Positions 10,301 to 25,300 of a stretch of DNA of 64,000 nt are shown here, piece after piece. The notes under the pieces are model-generated. The model did no database searches. It was not told where the DNA came from and saw nothing but the letters and a program-made list of their open reading frames with translations. The translations under genes and the position numbers were made by a program. This DNA is from Lampris incognitus. Lineage: Eukaryota > Chordata > Actinopteri > Lampriformes > Lampridae. Each line of letters begins with the position of its first letter. The stretch's first letter is position 1. The stretch lies in the NCBI RefSeq assembly GCF_029633865.1, contig NC_079214.1, forward strand, positions 30,229,957 to 30,293,956, written 5' to 3'.

Positions 10301-13300
10301 AAAGTGCCCTATAAAACTACAACTGCCAAAATATGTTAAAATATTTAAGAACAGGAAATATGAATGACATTTTGATCATTAAACCATAAATATTTAAAAG
10401 ACTTACATGATGTTTTGTTCCCTCTTCAACTGGCTCTATGTTGCATTGCATATGGATGACCTGAAGAAGAAGAAGAAAAAAAGGAACTTTTTATATAAAT
10501 GTCTGGGAACATGGAGGGTAGGGTTGGGTAGGGGAAGCTGCATTCATAGTACTGGGTTGAATCCACATCCATATAAATGCTGTGTTAACAGTGCTCAACC
10601 TGACTTGGTTCCCTAATCCATGTTGATAAAGACATTGTAGGATTTTCCTGATTCTGACAACTAGCTAACATGAAATACTAACCGTATAACACAATGGTCA
10701 GCTGTTTGTAAAATGTCAACATTTTGTATGTCTCCTGTAAAACCTTTTTTTTCTGTAAGATACGTAAATACTAAGAAAGAAAACAAGGGCTTTAACAGTG
10801 ACTGCATGCAGTCATATTTAAGGGAACCACTATTTTCTCATGATTGTTTTTTAAACCTTTTTCCCCCACTTTCCTTGTGCGATTATTCCTTATTTTTGCA
10901 ACTTAATATTTCTTTTTTATGTTTAACTTTATGGGAGCAAACTAACCAAGACAAATTCCTTGTTTGTGCACACTTGCTTGGTAAATAAAAGTGATTCTAA
11001 TTCTAATCACCTTTAGATCTGTTCCTCATTTATCGTTCGTGACCTCCTCTGGCATCCACCACACACTGTGACACAAACACACATACTCACACACACCTTG
11101 CGTGTTTCAAGTTCTGCTGGTTCCGGGGTGGGGGATTTGACTGAGGGGGTGACAATTGGAGACTTAACAGTTTCCTGTTGAGGCTGCTGAGGACAGGGTA
11201 GGCCAAACGCTGTCAGAGGATAGATACCATTCCTAATCCGGAGAAGGAAGGGAGCAAGTAGACAGGCAAAGAAGTTGAGAGAAAGACAAAGAAAAAGTGT
11301 GAGAAAATGAAAAGCGGTTGTATGACACAAAAAGAATCAAAGTAAAAGAGTCAGCGTATGAGGAAAGGAAATTGAGAATGAGGAAAAAAGAGAAAGAGTG
11401 ATAGGGTGACAAATTATCTTCCGCAACTGAATCTATAATTTAAAATAAACTTAAAAGAGTGCATGTTTTTTTTTATAAAGAAAGCAAACATTTGTTTCAT
11501 AACTCATTAAAATATCAGTGCACGGAATTAATAAAAACACCAGCTTGACACATGGGAAGAGGAAAGAGGAAGATTAAAGCCAAAACAAGTAATCTGCTAC
11601 TGCCTCTGTGTGTCTAAAAGTAGTATTGCAGAGCCTTTCTGCATTGTTGGGTGATAACTACTCCAGCGGTACTTAATTATGTGCCATAGAGGTCGGTGTG
11701 TATGTAGGTTTTCTTTCCAACCCAACATTACACCAGCTGGCAGATTTCCCCAATTAACACAACTGCAACCAGACAGGGGAAACTAATCAGTGATCAGACC
11801 AGTTGATTATATGTATAGTTTCTCACCTCACATCCTCCAGAAATTTATCCAACTCCAGGGCAGGAAACTGTGAAAGCCTGGGGAAAAAATAAAAATCAAC
11901 ACACTGGTGCGCATGCAAACACAAAAATCACAACAAGTTTAAAGGACTGTATAAGTTGTTTCTGGTGACAATAGAATTTTAAACACTAGAACGACCAAGG
12001 CGGTCATTTTGACTGTTTTGTTTTTCCAAAGTTTAATAACTTTGTGAAAAAAAAAGACCCGTCGCCCCTGAATGCTCCTAAAATTGCCTATATTTGCATT
12101 AAATGAGTTTTAGATCAATTGCACACAAAAAAAGTTAAGCTAAGATCTACCTAAAATGACCATGACCAGTTAAAATGACCGCATGTAATTTGGGCATCAT
12201 GTTACTATTTATGACTAGTGTTGGTCGCGTCATTTCGTTCGTGAAGTTCATTGCTCTGTCCGAGAAACACACTAGCGTTCTCCAGTGCAGAGTAATAGTC
12301 TAAACTTGATTTTTGATTATTGACAACATGTCTGGGTACAGCCGCCGTTTCAGACGCACCATGACTACCATCGAGGTGTTGCAGTATTTACAGGCGTTGG
12401 ACAGCGGTGATTTTAAATTGTTTGAAAAATAGTAGTAAGGTTGTTAAAATGTTGAATAGTGTTATGGTAGAATACTATTATTGTCATTATCATTAATATT
12501 ATGGCTTTTTTTTTGCCACTAGCATAATAGCATTTCTATCTACTTACTTGAGCTGAACACCCTCTTTCCTCTCAGCAATGACCAGGTTGGGGTCCATGTT
12601 CTTGGTAATCTCCTCCAAGGCATTCTCAGGGATCATGTCTGGGCAAATATAAAATCAGTGAGAATGCTCAGAATGTTTTAGATAATACTGGGTTTTGTAA
12701 TACAACACAGTCCAGTGATTATTTTTGAAGTTATAAATGTCAGCTGATGATGGTGTGGGTGACCGAATGAGACTCCTGATTAAATGTGTGTAACCAGCTT
12801 ACAGAGCAGTAATTACACGCAGGGATTTGCACGTGTCTTACACACAGGTAATCTAGTAGAAATGTGTGCAAGGAATAGTTTGTATAAATCACCATTTTCA
12901 TGACAGTGAATCATTCATAGTCAAAACACCATTATGTTATCTAGCAGGCAGACATCCATTGAGGAGTTCGGATACCGTGTAGTTGAAGAGTAGATGGCAG
13001 CCACACCAACATGTACCCCGGCCCGCCGAATGACAGAAGCTAAGCAGGTATGGGCTTAGCTAGTACTTGGATGGGAGACCCCCCGGAAAAAACTGAGTTG
13101 CTACTGGAAATGGTGTTGGTGGGCCAGTAGGGGACAGTCTAATTAACAACACAACCCCCAATGTCCCAGTGCAGCGACAAGGGCACGGTGCTGTAGGAGA
13201 TGGGATGAGTTGTTAAAATCGAAGTCCTGACTCATAGCGGTCATTAAAGGTCTCATGGCACTTATCGCAAGAAATAGGGGGTCCCCCGGTGTCCTGGCAT

Positions 13301-16300
13301 AATTTCCAACTTGGCTCTCTCCATCTGGCGACCTAATCACCCCCCTGTGTAATTTGCTCAATGATTCCTCCCTCTCCACCTCAAGCTGATATGTGGTGAG
13401 CGTTCTGGTGCAAAATGGTTGCCGTGCATCACCTAGGTGGGTGCTACACATTGGTTGAGCTGAGTTTCCCCTCTTCTCTGTGAAACGCTTTGGGCGTCTA
13501 GATAAAGCGTAGGCACTTTCGGCAGTAGAAAGGAGTCAGCATGGGCACTCTGACTTGTCTGTCACTGGTTCACCACCAGCTGTCCTTCTTTAGACCACTT
13601 TTGGTAGGTACTGACCACTGCATACCGACGCTCTGACCCAGTCGTCTAGCCATCACAATCTGGCCCTTGTCAAAGTCACTCAGATCCTTATGCTTGCCCA
13701 TTTTTCCTGCTTCCAATACATCAACTTCAAGAACTGACTGTTCACTTGCTGCCTAATATTTCCCACCCCTTGACAGGTGCCAGTGTAACGTTGTCAGTGG
13801 TTTTAATGATTGGCTGATCAGTGTATCTTCTTCTTCTTTCGGCTTGTTCCCTGTTTCCCAGGGGTCGTCACAGCAGATTCAACAGTTTCCATTGGTACCC
13901 TGTGAGGGCACAGCACCAATGGCGGTCTTGTCAATCCTTATAATGATCTGGCAAACTTTTACGTTGGATGCCCTTCCTGACACAACCACTAACCCTAAAA
14001 GAAAGTTGCTTGTACACATCCACAGGTAAGTCAAAGCGCCCACAAGCTATTATTCTGTGTCCTGCTTAAGGAATCTTAACCAGGGGCTGTGCTTCACTGT
14101 TCTGGGGACTTGACTCTTGGCCTTCTGGTTTAAAGACTGACTTCACTACACAACCCTCCCTTCCCTGTAGGGCTGTGTGGGTGTGTGTGATGACTCACGC
14201 TGGTGGCTGACGATGCAGTGTGCAGCCAGTAGTTTTAGCAGCGGTACTTCAAACAGAGCCTGGTTAAAAAGCAGCTCTCTTGCTGTAGGCCTCTTGTTAG
14301 GATCACACTCTAGGCACTTCTGAATAAACTCCTGCAGACACACAAACACACATTACAGAACCAATGCTGCAACCTGGGTTACATGCGTTCTCTCTCTCTT
14401 GCACCCAACATGCTCTGCAACTATGATGTGATCTGTGTTCAATACTATCTCTTCAGCACACTCTCCTCCTCTTCTCCTTCTTACCCTCTGAAGTGGGTCT
14501 TCGAGGGACTGTATGGCGTTGTTGATGGCCTCTTGAGAAACATAAGAAGACTCTCCATTCCCCTGGATCTCCAAGACAGCCATCTACATTTGCCCATGTT
14601 TATGAAAACACACTGTAAGGAAATCATTTTGGTAAGAGACTTAAGCCTTTACATCATGTCCAGTGAGTTTAATCTCACCTCTAAGGCACACATGCCAAAG
14701 GAGTAGATGTCCACTGCTGTTGTAACATCAGCGACAGCTGCATACAGAGAGAGGATAAAAAGTGAGACAAGAGGGAGAAATATTCAATCAATCAAGTTGC
14801 ATTTTTATAACGCTTTTCTAGCTGCAACAGCCACTCAATATAATCGCTTATAATAATATTATAATCGCTTATAATATTGATACCATACTAATAAATTGTA
14901 ACAAAAACTAGTATGTCAATTAGTTGTAGAATACAAATTAGATTATGGGGATTCATCCTAAACCTGTGGAACCCTGATCCAATGGTGTCTCCATGTTAAG
15001 TCTGTAGTATGTGGGTTGTGAGGTTAAAAATATGAAATCTAAATAAAATACGCTTTATAGTCTTATGTATAAAACACTAGATAAAATCATGTACAAATTT
15101 ACATGCTCTAGTGAATATTTCAAACAATGGACAAGGCTAATTTTCAAACTCAGTTCTTCAAAAGTTTTTAGGGTACAGTAAAAACTGTAGATTGCTGACA
15201 TAATAAAATTACCCTCCAGCCAAACAGGAAAGAAAACTCTTCAGTAATGTCTATTGTTTTTTGTGGCACTCACAACAGCATCTCTAATGGAACTGGTGTC
15301 AAAATGCCCCAGCAGCAACCAACCACAGTAAATGTACCATCACAGTAGTAATATTCAGTTGTCATTGCTTATTATTTTTAACAAAACACTTAACTGTTTG
15401 CTTGACTAGGCATTTAATATTGCTTTGCATGTTAGCTTTCCAAGGAGGCAGGTACATGACAGAGTTAAGTCCTTAATTAAGAAGGTACAAATAAAATCCC
15501 TGAATGTGTTACTGGTTGCTCTGTATCATGGGGAGCCACATTCCCAGGATGGATGTTTTTTATAAATCCTCAGTGAGCGCAGTTAAAGCTAAAGGAGTTT
15601 TGATTGGCCTTACTCTTCCTGCAAAGAAATCATATAGGAACCATATACACACGCAAGCATACATTACCCGTCAAGTTATAGAACACCTCAATTTTTCAAC
15701 TTTTTATTGAACTTTAGAGTTTAACATCTCAATGTACTCTGAAACTAAAGAACAAATAAACAATTGGAAATAAAAAATAAATTATGGCATTGTTTTGTTT
15801 AACAAAATGTGATCTAAATTTTTGACTCAAAGTAGCTACCTTTTGCAGATATAACAGCTGAACACACCTGTGGCATTCTTTCTGAAATAGAAATCAAATA
15901 TTGCTCAGAAATTTCTTCCCAACACTGTTGCAGAAGTCCCACAAATGTGTTGCACTTGTAGGTTGCTTTAATTTCATCCTTCTGTCCAGTTCATCCCACA
16001 TCAGCTCGATGTGGTTTAAGTCTAGAGACTGTGCTGGCCATTCTATGATTTGAAGCGTACTGTCTTGTTCTTTTCTTCTAAGGTAGTTCCGACAGTCTGG
16101 AGTTATGTTTTGGGTCATTATCTTGCTGCAGGATGAACCCGACCAACTAGGCGTAGACCAGAGGGTATTGCATGACAGTGCAAAATGCTGTGGTAGCCTT
16201 TTTGGTTCAGGGTGCCAAGTAACTATGTGCAAGTTGCCAACTCTGGATCCAGCAAAAGAGCTCCAGACCATCACGCCTCCTTCTCCATGTTTGAAAGTTG

Positions 16301-19294
16301 GTGATGCACAATGAGGAACAATACTTTCGCCTACTAGACAGTGTACAAAAACTCTGCATGATGAACCGAAGATTTAAAAATTTGATTCAACGGTCCGTAA
16401 GACCTTCTTCCAGTCTTCAGCCCACTAGCAGTGCTTCATGGCAAAGGCAAGTCTCTTTTTCTTTTGTCATCTTAGCAGTGGCTTTCTTACTGCCACTTGA
16501 CCTTTCAAACCTGCAGCTCGAAGTCTTCTCTTCACAGTCAAAATTAAGACTTGCTTACTTTGACAAATGTTAAGCTGTGCATGAAGCTATTGTCCTGTGA
16601 GCCACCTATGACACAAGGTGTTGATTCTCAGAAACTTGTCTTCTGATTATGTTGTGGCTTTGTGTCTTCCAGACCTCTTCTCAGTTTCCAAGTGCCTTTT
16701 GATGGTGTAAGACAGCGGTCCCAAACTACTGGGCCACAAAAAATTTTCTACTGGGCCACGAGGAAACTAATAAAAAAAACCCTGAATAATAAACATAACA
16801 TTATAGGCTATTTGTGCCATAATTACATTGAACTTGGCACGATCTCTTTGCAGCAACTTACCTCACCATTCCGTCATGCCGACAACGGGATGAGGATACT
16901 GATGTTGAACTTGAGAATACAACTGATATGAGGTCATCAGTCTGTCATCACTCACTTACCTACTCGATGTACGTGTTGCAACTAGCTAGCTACCATGAGT
17001 AAAAACAAACGTCACTATAGTTTCTTCGGAAGAGGTAGGGGAAACAAAAAGTCTAACAATGACGATAACACAGAGACAGCAGAGGACAAGACTACAAGTA
17101 AAAGAAAGCTTCCTTCAAAAGGAAATATGATGAGTCGTACCTAAAATATGGCTTTATTGTGATCGATGACTCGCATGTCATGACCGTCTTGTTGCAGGGA
17201 AACAAGTCCAGGGCTCCAAACTGAGTCAGTGATATTGGTGAGTTGCAATGTTTTTAATATGTTCATGCGAGGAAAATATGCGGTGTGTTGAATATCCAAA
17301 TGTTACTTCATAATTAAAGTTCATGCGAGGAAAATATTTGCTGTGTTGAATATCCAAACATTACTTAAATATTATGATGCTATTGACTAACAAACCTAAC
17401 CTACATCCCGGTCATGTGCGTTATTCATCAGAGGTTTATGTCATTACCTGCTGAGAACTGCATTCCCCCTTTCTCAGACCAGGTGAGTGTAACATGTATG
17501 AAATTCACACTGTCCAGCCAAAACAGACCAAAATATAAAATTTAAAAGACTTTATGTCTGGAGATCTATTAATCAAATAGTTTTACCGGCACATATTTTG
17601 GGCTGTTTTGGCTCGATAGTGTGAATTTCATACATTTAATAATGACCTAAACTGAAATAACAGGGAATGCATTATTCGGTAGCAACATTCAGTTCTGCCG
17701 AATAATACATGCACTCTTTAACACTCAGTAATGACACTTCAAATCAAAGTTGATAGTAATAAAATGTCAGCACATATACTTTATTTGACCGACTTTGACA
17801 AGAGTGAATGTGCTCTGAAAGTGGGCGACATGGTGCTATGTCTTCAAAAGAAGGAACGGAAGCTATGCCCTGCCTACAATCCCCGCCCATACCAGGTCAT
17901 TGCTGTTAAAGTTTCCATGGGGACAGCCAAATGCAACAACCATGTCATCACCAGAAACTCATCTCACTTTTAAGACTTTACCGGTGGTTAAAAATCACCA
18001 CTTTCTGTCATACAGGTTGAAAGTCCGGGGATGGCAGACAAGATGTCATGGACTGGACTGAAATCCATCCTGAAGAAACTCCAGAGCCCTTAGCCTCTCA
18101 ACTCTCTGAGTTGCAGTCACCTGTTCGTAGATACCCATTCAGAGTACACAGAGGACCCCTGTCAGACCTCACTGATTTTGAACTGTGAATGGGCTGAAAG
18201 GTATAACGCAAAGGAAAGATTTGAGTTGGACTGGCTAACAGTTATTGTTAAAAAAAAGTAAGGAAAAGAGGGTTGTAATCTTTATGGTTTATAATGCATG
18301 TGATGCTTCTTGTGTTGTAATCTGATGTTTTATTTTATTTGTTGAGGGGCGCGCTTGGTTCATTTTGTTTTTCTACTTTTTATTGAAATTTCACAATCAC
18401 AAAGTGGTTGTGTGTTGAAAGAAAGAGGAAAAACCCCAAGAATGAATGAATGAATGAAATATATGGACAATATATACATATATTTACCGATGGATCCAAA
18501 AATCCAGAGAATGTAAAAACCGGTTGTGCGTTTTATGTTCCCGAGTTAAAGGTCAGAGGGAAAAAGTGAGCAAGTGATCACTTAGCGGTATATACCGTGG
18601 AAATGATGGCTATCTCATTAGCTCTTCAGTGAGAAGAAATACAACCACTGCGAGTTTTAATTTGGTAAGACCCCAGTGCAGCCCTAATTAGTTTAAAAAA
18701 TACATCTTCAAACTGTCGACAAGATATTCTGTGTGAAATATTACAGTTATTATACGGGATTTCTAGGTTGGGAACAGATGTCCAGTTTTTGTGGATATCA
18801 GCTAATGTAGGTATTAGGGGAAATGAAACAGTGGATCAACTGGCCAAAACCGGTTTAACAGCGAGTCATGTAGAACTGTCAGTACCAATCAGTAAAGCAG
18901 AAACAAAATCATTCATTAGACACAAAATCAAGGCACAATGGCAGAAATTATGGGACAACAATGTAAAAGGACGACATCTGTACCAGATCCAACAGGAAGT
19001 AGGAGTAGAAAACACTTGGAAGAAGAGCAGGAGAGAACAGAACATCATTAGCAGGTTAAGATTAGGGCATACTAGACTAAACTCTTCATTGCAACTCATC
19101 GGGAAACATCAAACTGGGAACTGTGGTGTCTGCCATCAACCAGACAGTGGAACATCCATCCATTAGCTGAACTGCTTATCCTGTTCTCAGGGTCGTGGGG
19201 ATGCTGGAGCCTATTCTAGCAGTCATTGGGCAGCAGGCAGGGAAACATCCTGGACAGGCTGCCAGGCCATCACAGGGGCCGAGAGACAGACAGA

Positions 19295-19369
<75 letters not shown>

Positions 19370-22300
19370 AAACATTCATACCTAGGGACAATTTAGTATG
19401 GCCAATTCACCTGACTTGCATGGCTTTGGACTATGGGAGGAAACCTGAGCCCCCAGAGGAAACACATGCAGACACGGGGAGAACATGCAAACTCCACACA
19501 GAGGACGACCCGGGATGACCCACCAAGGTTGGACTACCCGGGGCTCGAACCCAGGACCTTCTTGCTGTAAGGCAACTGCGCTAACCACTGCGCCACCGTG
19601 CCACACAGTGGAACATGTATTTTTTTATTTGCCCAACATATACACGAGAGGGACTCATACTGAAAGCTATGTTGGAACAAAAAGGAATAGTGCACATGGA
19701 CATGAAATCAATTTTCACGGGGAACGCTGGAAATGATGTCCTTGGATGTATCTTCACCTTTCTCAGGGATACTGGACTGGTGGACAGGATATAAATTACT
19801 CTTTAATGCAACAGTAGGTGGCGATAATGCTCCAGCTGGATGCAATTTGCCATTAATCCAGATGAGGAAGAAGAAGACTCTGAAAATGTAGAATTGCCTT
19901 AAAATAGTTACGATTGTCAAGCATGGAAGCTGAATGAGTTAATAACGGAATCTAAACATTACATTGCTGCCTTGGAATTAGATTTACTAACTTAACACCT
20001 ATCAGCCTAATTTTTTTTGGAGCACAGTTACGACTGTATGATCAAGAACCTCTCGTGGCTGCGGTGATTAAAAACTCTCGGAAAACATTCATTCTCGCTA
20101 TCGCTGCTCCCTCTCTTCATTCACTCTCTAGCTCACTCAACCAATGCTGCACGCATGCGCATTGTTCATTTAGATCGGACATTGGCAGTGCCCATTACGC
20201 ATTCGGGTGTGAGTGTTGAAAGTAAATGAGACGTTGATCATACTTCACTACCCAACCATCCATTATCTACACCGCTTATCCTGCTCTCAGGGTCATGGGG
20301 ATGCTGGAGCCTATCCCAGCAGTCATTGGGCAGCAAGTGGGGAGACACCCTGGACAGGCCGCCAGGCCATCATAAGGAAATGAAATAGAAAATAGAGTAA
20401 AAGTTTTTTAAGAAAGAAGGGGATGGGGGAAGGGAAGAGGAAAACAGAGAGGGAGCTCAGCTATCCTCAGGGTCAGGTCAAATTATTTAGATTGTCCAAG
20501 AAGGGTGGAGAACTGGAGGAACATGGGATGAACCAAAAATAGTTTGCTTTATTCACCTCACCGCCATGTTTGTTTTAACTGACACCATGAGGGGGATTAG
20601 ACGCGGAAGTGCCATGGACTCCAATGTTAAAACTCCGCTACAAAAATACAATTTGAAGAGTAGGATTAATCAGTCACAGTTGGAAATCACTTCAGTAACT
20701 ACAACAAAACATTTCCCATGGTTGATCCATGTTTTCTAACTATTTTGTTTATTGCATTAGAATGAATGAAAGCTATTTGCCTACATTCATTTTATACAAT
20801 GAAAACTGCGACGGTTAAACACATCTGAAGTCTTTTACTAAGGGCCCCTTCTCCCGGTAGGCAAAAAAATGGGTGGTTTGTTGTCAAGTCCGAGCACCAG
20901 AGAAGGGGAGAAACGCCTGGTGGAGATCTGCACTGTACTGAGTGTACTCTTGTAGTTTTTGTTTTTGTGCCATCTGGTTGCTGAGTGACAAAGAAATAGC
21001 TGATGGTGATGCTGCAATAGCTGCTGCGCTGTCACAGTCATAACATTTAGTACTTTTCTGCCACCTAATGGTCGATTCTAGTAATGCAGTTTGCGTACAC
21101 AGCTTCAGGTGTCATGACACAGGAAGTTGAAACAACCAGGAAGTGAGATGACATGTTGATGGACTTCTCCACAATCCATTTACACCTGCTCTCATCTTTT
21201 GTGGCATCGTCTGTATGTATATTTTTAATTTGATACTCATCTTTACTTACATTTAGATATTCGTGAAGTTTATGCCATTTAGTCATCATATTGTTCAGTT
21301 AATTAGAACATAAGGAGGAACCACGTGTGCCCTGTAATCCAAGTTAATTTACTATGTACTGCTAGTGTTAGGCTAGATTTAATGTTATTAAGTGCTGCAG
21401 TGAAAAACTTTTTCATGCAAAGAACTATGAATGAGTACATTCCAGTGATTCGGGATTTATGTTTTTATTTGTAGTTTCACAACTTCCGACGTTATTAAAC
21501 CTGTGGACAACACTGACCCTGTAATGGACTGGCGGCCTGTCTAAGGGTGTCTCCCCGCCTGCCACCCAGTGACTGCTTGGATAGGCTCCAGAATCCCCGT
21601 GACCCCATTTGGGATAAGAGGGTTGGATAATGGATGGATGGATGGACAACACTAACCGTCTTCAGAGTCGTAATGTAAGGGAGGTGTTGACACTTGCTGC
21701 CAGTGCCCTTGCTCAGTAGCAAGAAGGGGGAAAGACTACAGTGAAAAGACGGCACTCTACAGCAGGAGTCGGGAACCTTTTTGACTGGGAGAGCCATAAA
21801 AGCCAAATATTTCTAAATATATTTCATTGAGAGCCATATAGTATTTTTAACGTATAATAAATTAAATATGTCTTACTTTTAATGCGACTTCTGGTGCTGC
21901 ATGGTTTTGCTGATGGCCTTGTAGTCTGGTTCATACGTGGTGAGGTTGAGCTTCATGCAGGCGTTGAGGCTTCCATCAGTTAAACGTGAGCATAGGTTGG
22001 TCTTAATGTTCCTCATATGCGAGAAAGACTGTTCACATGCATATGTAGAGCCAAACATGGTCAATACGGCAATACTCACACGCTGCATTGTGTGGTATGT
22101 CACAGGAAGCTCGTTCCAAGTTTTAAGAATCAGCTGGTCTTCAGGTTGAAGATTTTTAATTTCTGTCCACTTGTGTTCCCTCGCCAGCTCTGCTCGCTGT
22201 CGCGCAAGACTTTCCAACTCTCCATTAAGTGACTTGAACTTACTCATCCACATGTCTGATGCCTTCAGGTCAGCAACTTCCAGCTCAGAGTCTCCGATAG

Positions 22301-25300
22301 AGACCCCGGGGATGCATGTCAGGTCGATTTTGTCCACTGCACACTCATGTGGATGAGTGATGAACTTGAAAAGACCAGTGCGCGCACGAAATTCTCCAAA
22401 ACGTGCTTTGAATGACTGCAGGAGATTGAACGTAAAGCCAGCTAGCTGCTGGAGATCCAGATGTTGAGTGGAGTCACTTGCTAAGCATGCATCTCTAAAT
22501 TGTTGCAGTCTTTCAAAGTGCAGAAGACGACCTGTTTCAATGTCCCTGAGAAAGACTTCCAGCTTGCTTTCAAATGCAAACACTGCTTGTTGAAGGGATG
22601 AGATTGTATTTCCAATACCTTGCATTTTCACATTGAGCTGGTTCAGATGGCCAGTTATGTCCACGAGATAGTGAAACTGCAGGAGCCAGTCAGTGTTGTC
22701 TAGCTCAGGATGCTTGACGCCTTTCATTTCAAGAAAAGTCCGGATTTCACTCAGGCAAGCTGCAAAACGGCTGAGCACCTTCCCCCTTGACAACCAACGC
22801 ACGTTGCTGTGTAAAAGCAGACCGGGATAATGATTCCCAACTTCTTCTAACAGAGCTTTAAACTGGCGATCATTTAAAGCTCGGGCAACAATAAAGTTGA
22901 CCACTCGAATGACCAGAGACATCACCTCGCCAAGCTCCTGGCCACACGTCTGAGCGCAAAGCGCCTCCTGGTGCAGGATGCAATGAAAACTTAGGATGGC
23001 TCTCTTTTCATGTTCACGGAGAAGCGCTACAAATCCTTTGTTCTTCCCCAACATACAGGGTGCACCATCAGTACAGACAGAAATAAGTTTATCCATCGGT
23101 AGTTTTTTTTCTTTAGCAAACTCAATGAAAGACATGAATAAATCCTCTCCTCTTGTTGTCCCTTTCATTGGCAAAACAGCCAAGCTTTCCTCACGCAGTG
23201 TGTCACCTGCAGCATACCTGGCAATGATACTGCACTGAGATAGATGGCAAACGTCTGTTGACTCATCTAACGCGAGAGAAAAGTATGTCCCAGCGTTTAT
23301 GTCCTTAATTTGTGTTTCCTCGACTTGATTTGCCATCATGATGCTACGATCGTGCACAGTTCTTGCTGACAGGGGCATGTCTTTTATTCGTTTGATTATC
23401 TTGTCTTTATTTGGGAAGTCATCAAACAGTTCATTGGCCACATCAAGCATGAATGTTTTGGCATACTCGCCATCTGTGAATGACTTTCCATTCCTTACTA
23501 TTGCCAAAGCCCCCGCAAAGCTAGCGGAATTCCCGTCACCTTGCTTGGTCCACACACGTAGTTGCTGCTGACTCGTCTGCACTCTCCGCTGTAGCTCCTC
23601 GCATGCCCTTTTCCTGCTGTCCCCCGCTGGATATTTCGATGCAAATGAAGCATGGTGCGTATCGAAGTGCCGCTTTATATTTGACCGTTTCATCGATGCA
23701 ATTTTATCATTGCATATTAGACATACCGCAGATCCTGCTCTCTCCACAAATGCAAATTCCTCTGTGCACGCAGCCTGGAATGCACGGTAATCATCGTCTT
23801 TTTTTCTTTTCGCCATCTTTTCCGTTACAAGGGTTGAAGCGGATAAACTAGTTGGCTATCTGATAAAATTGATTTCTTCACCTTTACAATGACCCGGACA
23901 TGCTCGCGAGCCATTGGTTCCCGACCCGACCCACGGGTGACCCGTGAAATTTATCTTCAAAACTAATTTCTGTTTACTTTAAAATGACACAGTATTATTA
24001 AGAAATATCACAAGTATTTTAAAATCAGTTCCAAACTGATTTTTTTGAAAAAAAAATAATTTTCAACTCAAAATTGTCTGGGAGCCATATGCCGTCACCG
24101 GAAGAGCCATATATGGCTCGCGAGCCATAGGTTCCCGACCGCTGCTCTACAGACAAAGCAACGCAGTTCACAGGATTGTGGTAACCGCCATCACACATCC
24201 AACAATTACATTGGCTGAAAATTTACACATATATTGTGAAATTAACTTACCTGCATAATGGAGAGAAACTTAAGTGCTCTGAAAACTAGGTCTTATGCCT
24301 CTGTACCAATGCACTCTGGTGCGTCATCCACTAGTGCTGCTGCTGCTGCAGCAGCCAGGGCTAAAACTGAGGCTGCCAAGGTACACTTGATGTATACTGA
24401 GAAGGAGATCAGAATGAGAATGGCGAAAGCTCAACTGGAGGCTGCAATGGAGATGCTGGCCATAGAAAAGGAAATTGCTGTAGCTGTGGCAAAGGCTGAG
24501 GCGTTGGAGGCAGCAGTCGCTACCAGTGAGGAAAGTCACAGCTGTAAAATCCCATTCACATCAACACCATTTGAATCTGCTCAACACATACGAGATTATG
24601 TGAAGGAGCAAGCTAAAGTATGCAAGGAAATGAAGTTAGTACAGGAGGATCCACCCTTTCAAGATGAGACAAAGCAGCCACACACAGAGCCACCTACAGT
24701 CCAGTCTTTACACGACCCATGTCTCAATACTGACAGTGTTATCGCCCCTGCTGCTAATAGTCACGTTCATGATACTCCCTCTCACGCTCAAGTAAACATA
24801 AGTCTCAGAACCCTTTTCTCACTCCGGACGTGGATCACACTCCAGCTCAATGCAGCCAGCCTGCTCACAGTGTAACGTTCAATGAGGATGAAGAATGTCA
24901 GCTGCCCTCTCCACACGGCCATCCAACGCATCATTCTCCCCACAGCAACATCAATGTTATGCCTTTTCCCCCTCATGGTTATGCTCTGCAACCCACTCAT
25001 GCTACTGATTCCCACATGACAGACTTTGTGAGATTTCTAGCACGACACGAGCTCGTCACAACTGGCCTGCTACAATTTAATGACCAGCCAGAGAGCCACA
25101 GAGCTCGGCGGTGTTCCTTCCTGAATGCAGTAAGAGGCTTGAATCTAACACACAATGAAGAAATGGATCTTCTTGTTAAATGGCTGGGAAAAGAGTCAGG
25201 AGCGCATGCTACGTGCATTAGATTTGTCCACATAAACCAGCCAGCAAAGGGGCAGAAGATGATGTGGAGCAGACTGGATGAGTGTTACGGCTCCATTGAG

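Noticed and set aside
12995-13090. 5S rRNA gene
   Set aside because: Only the internal promoter half is well matched, the 5' part is diverged, and it is fused to a LINE-type tail: a SINE.
21879-23816. Domesticated host ZBED/GTF2IRD2-like gene
   Set aside because: The frame lies within terminal repeats and perfect target duplications inside another transposon; there is no sign of recruitment.
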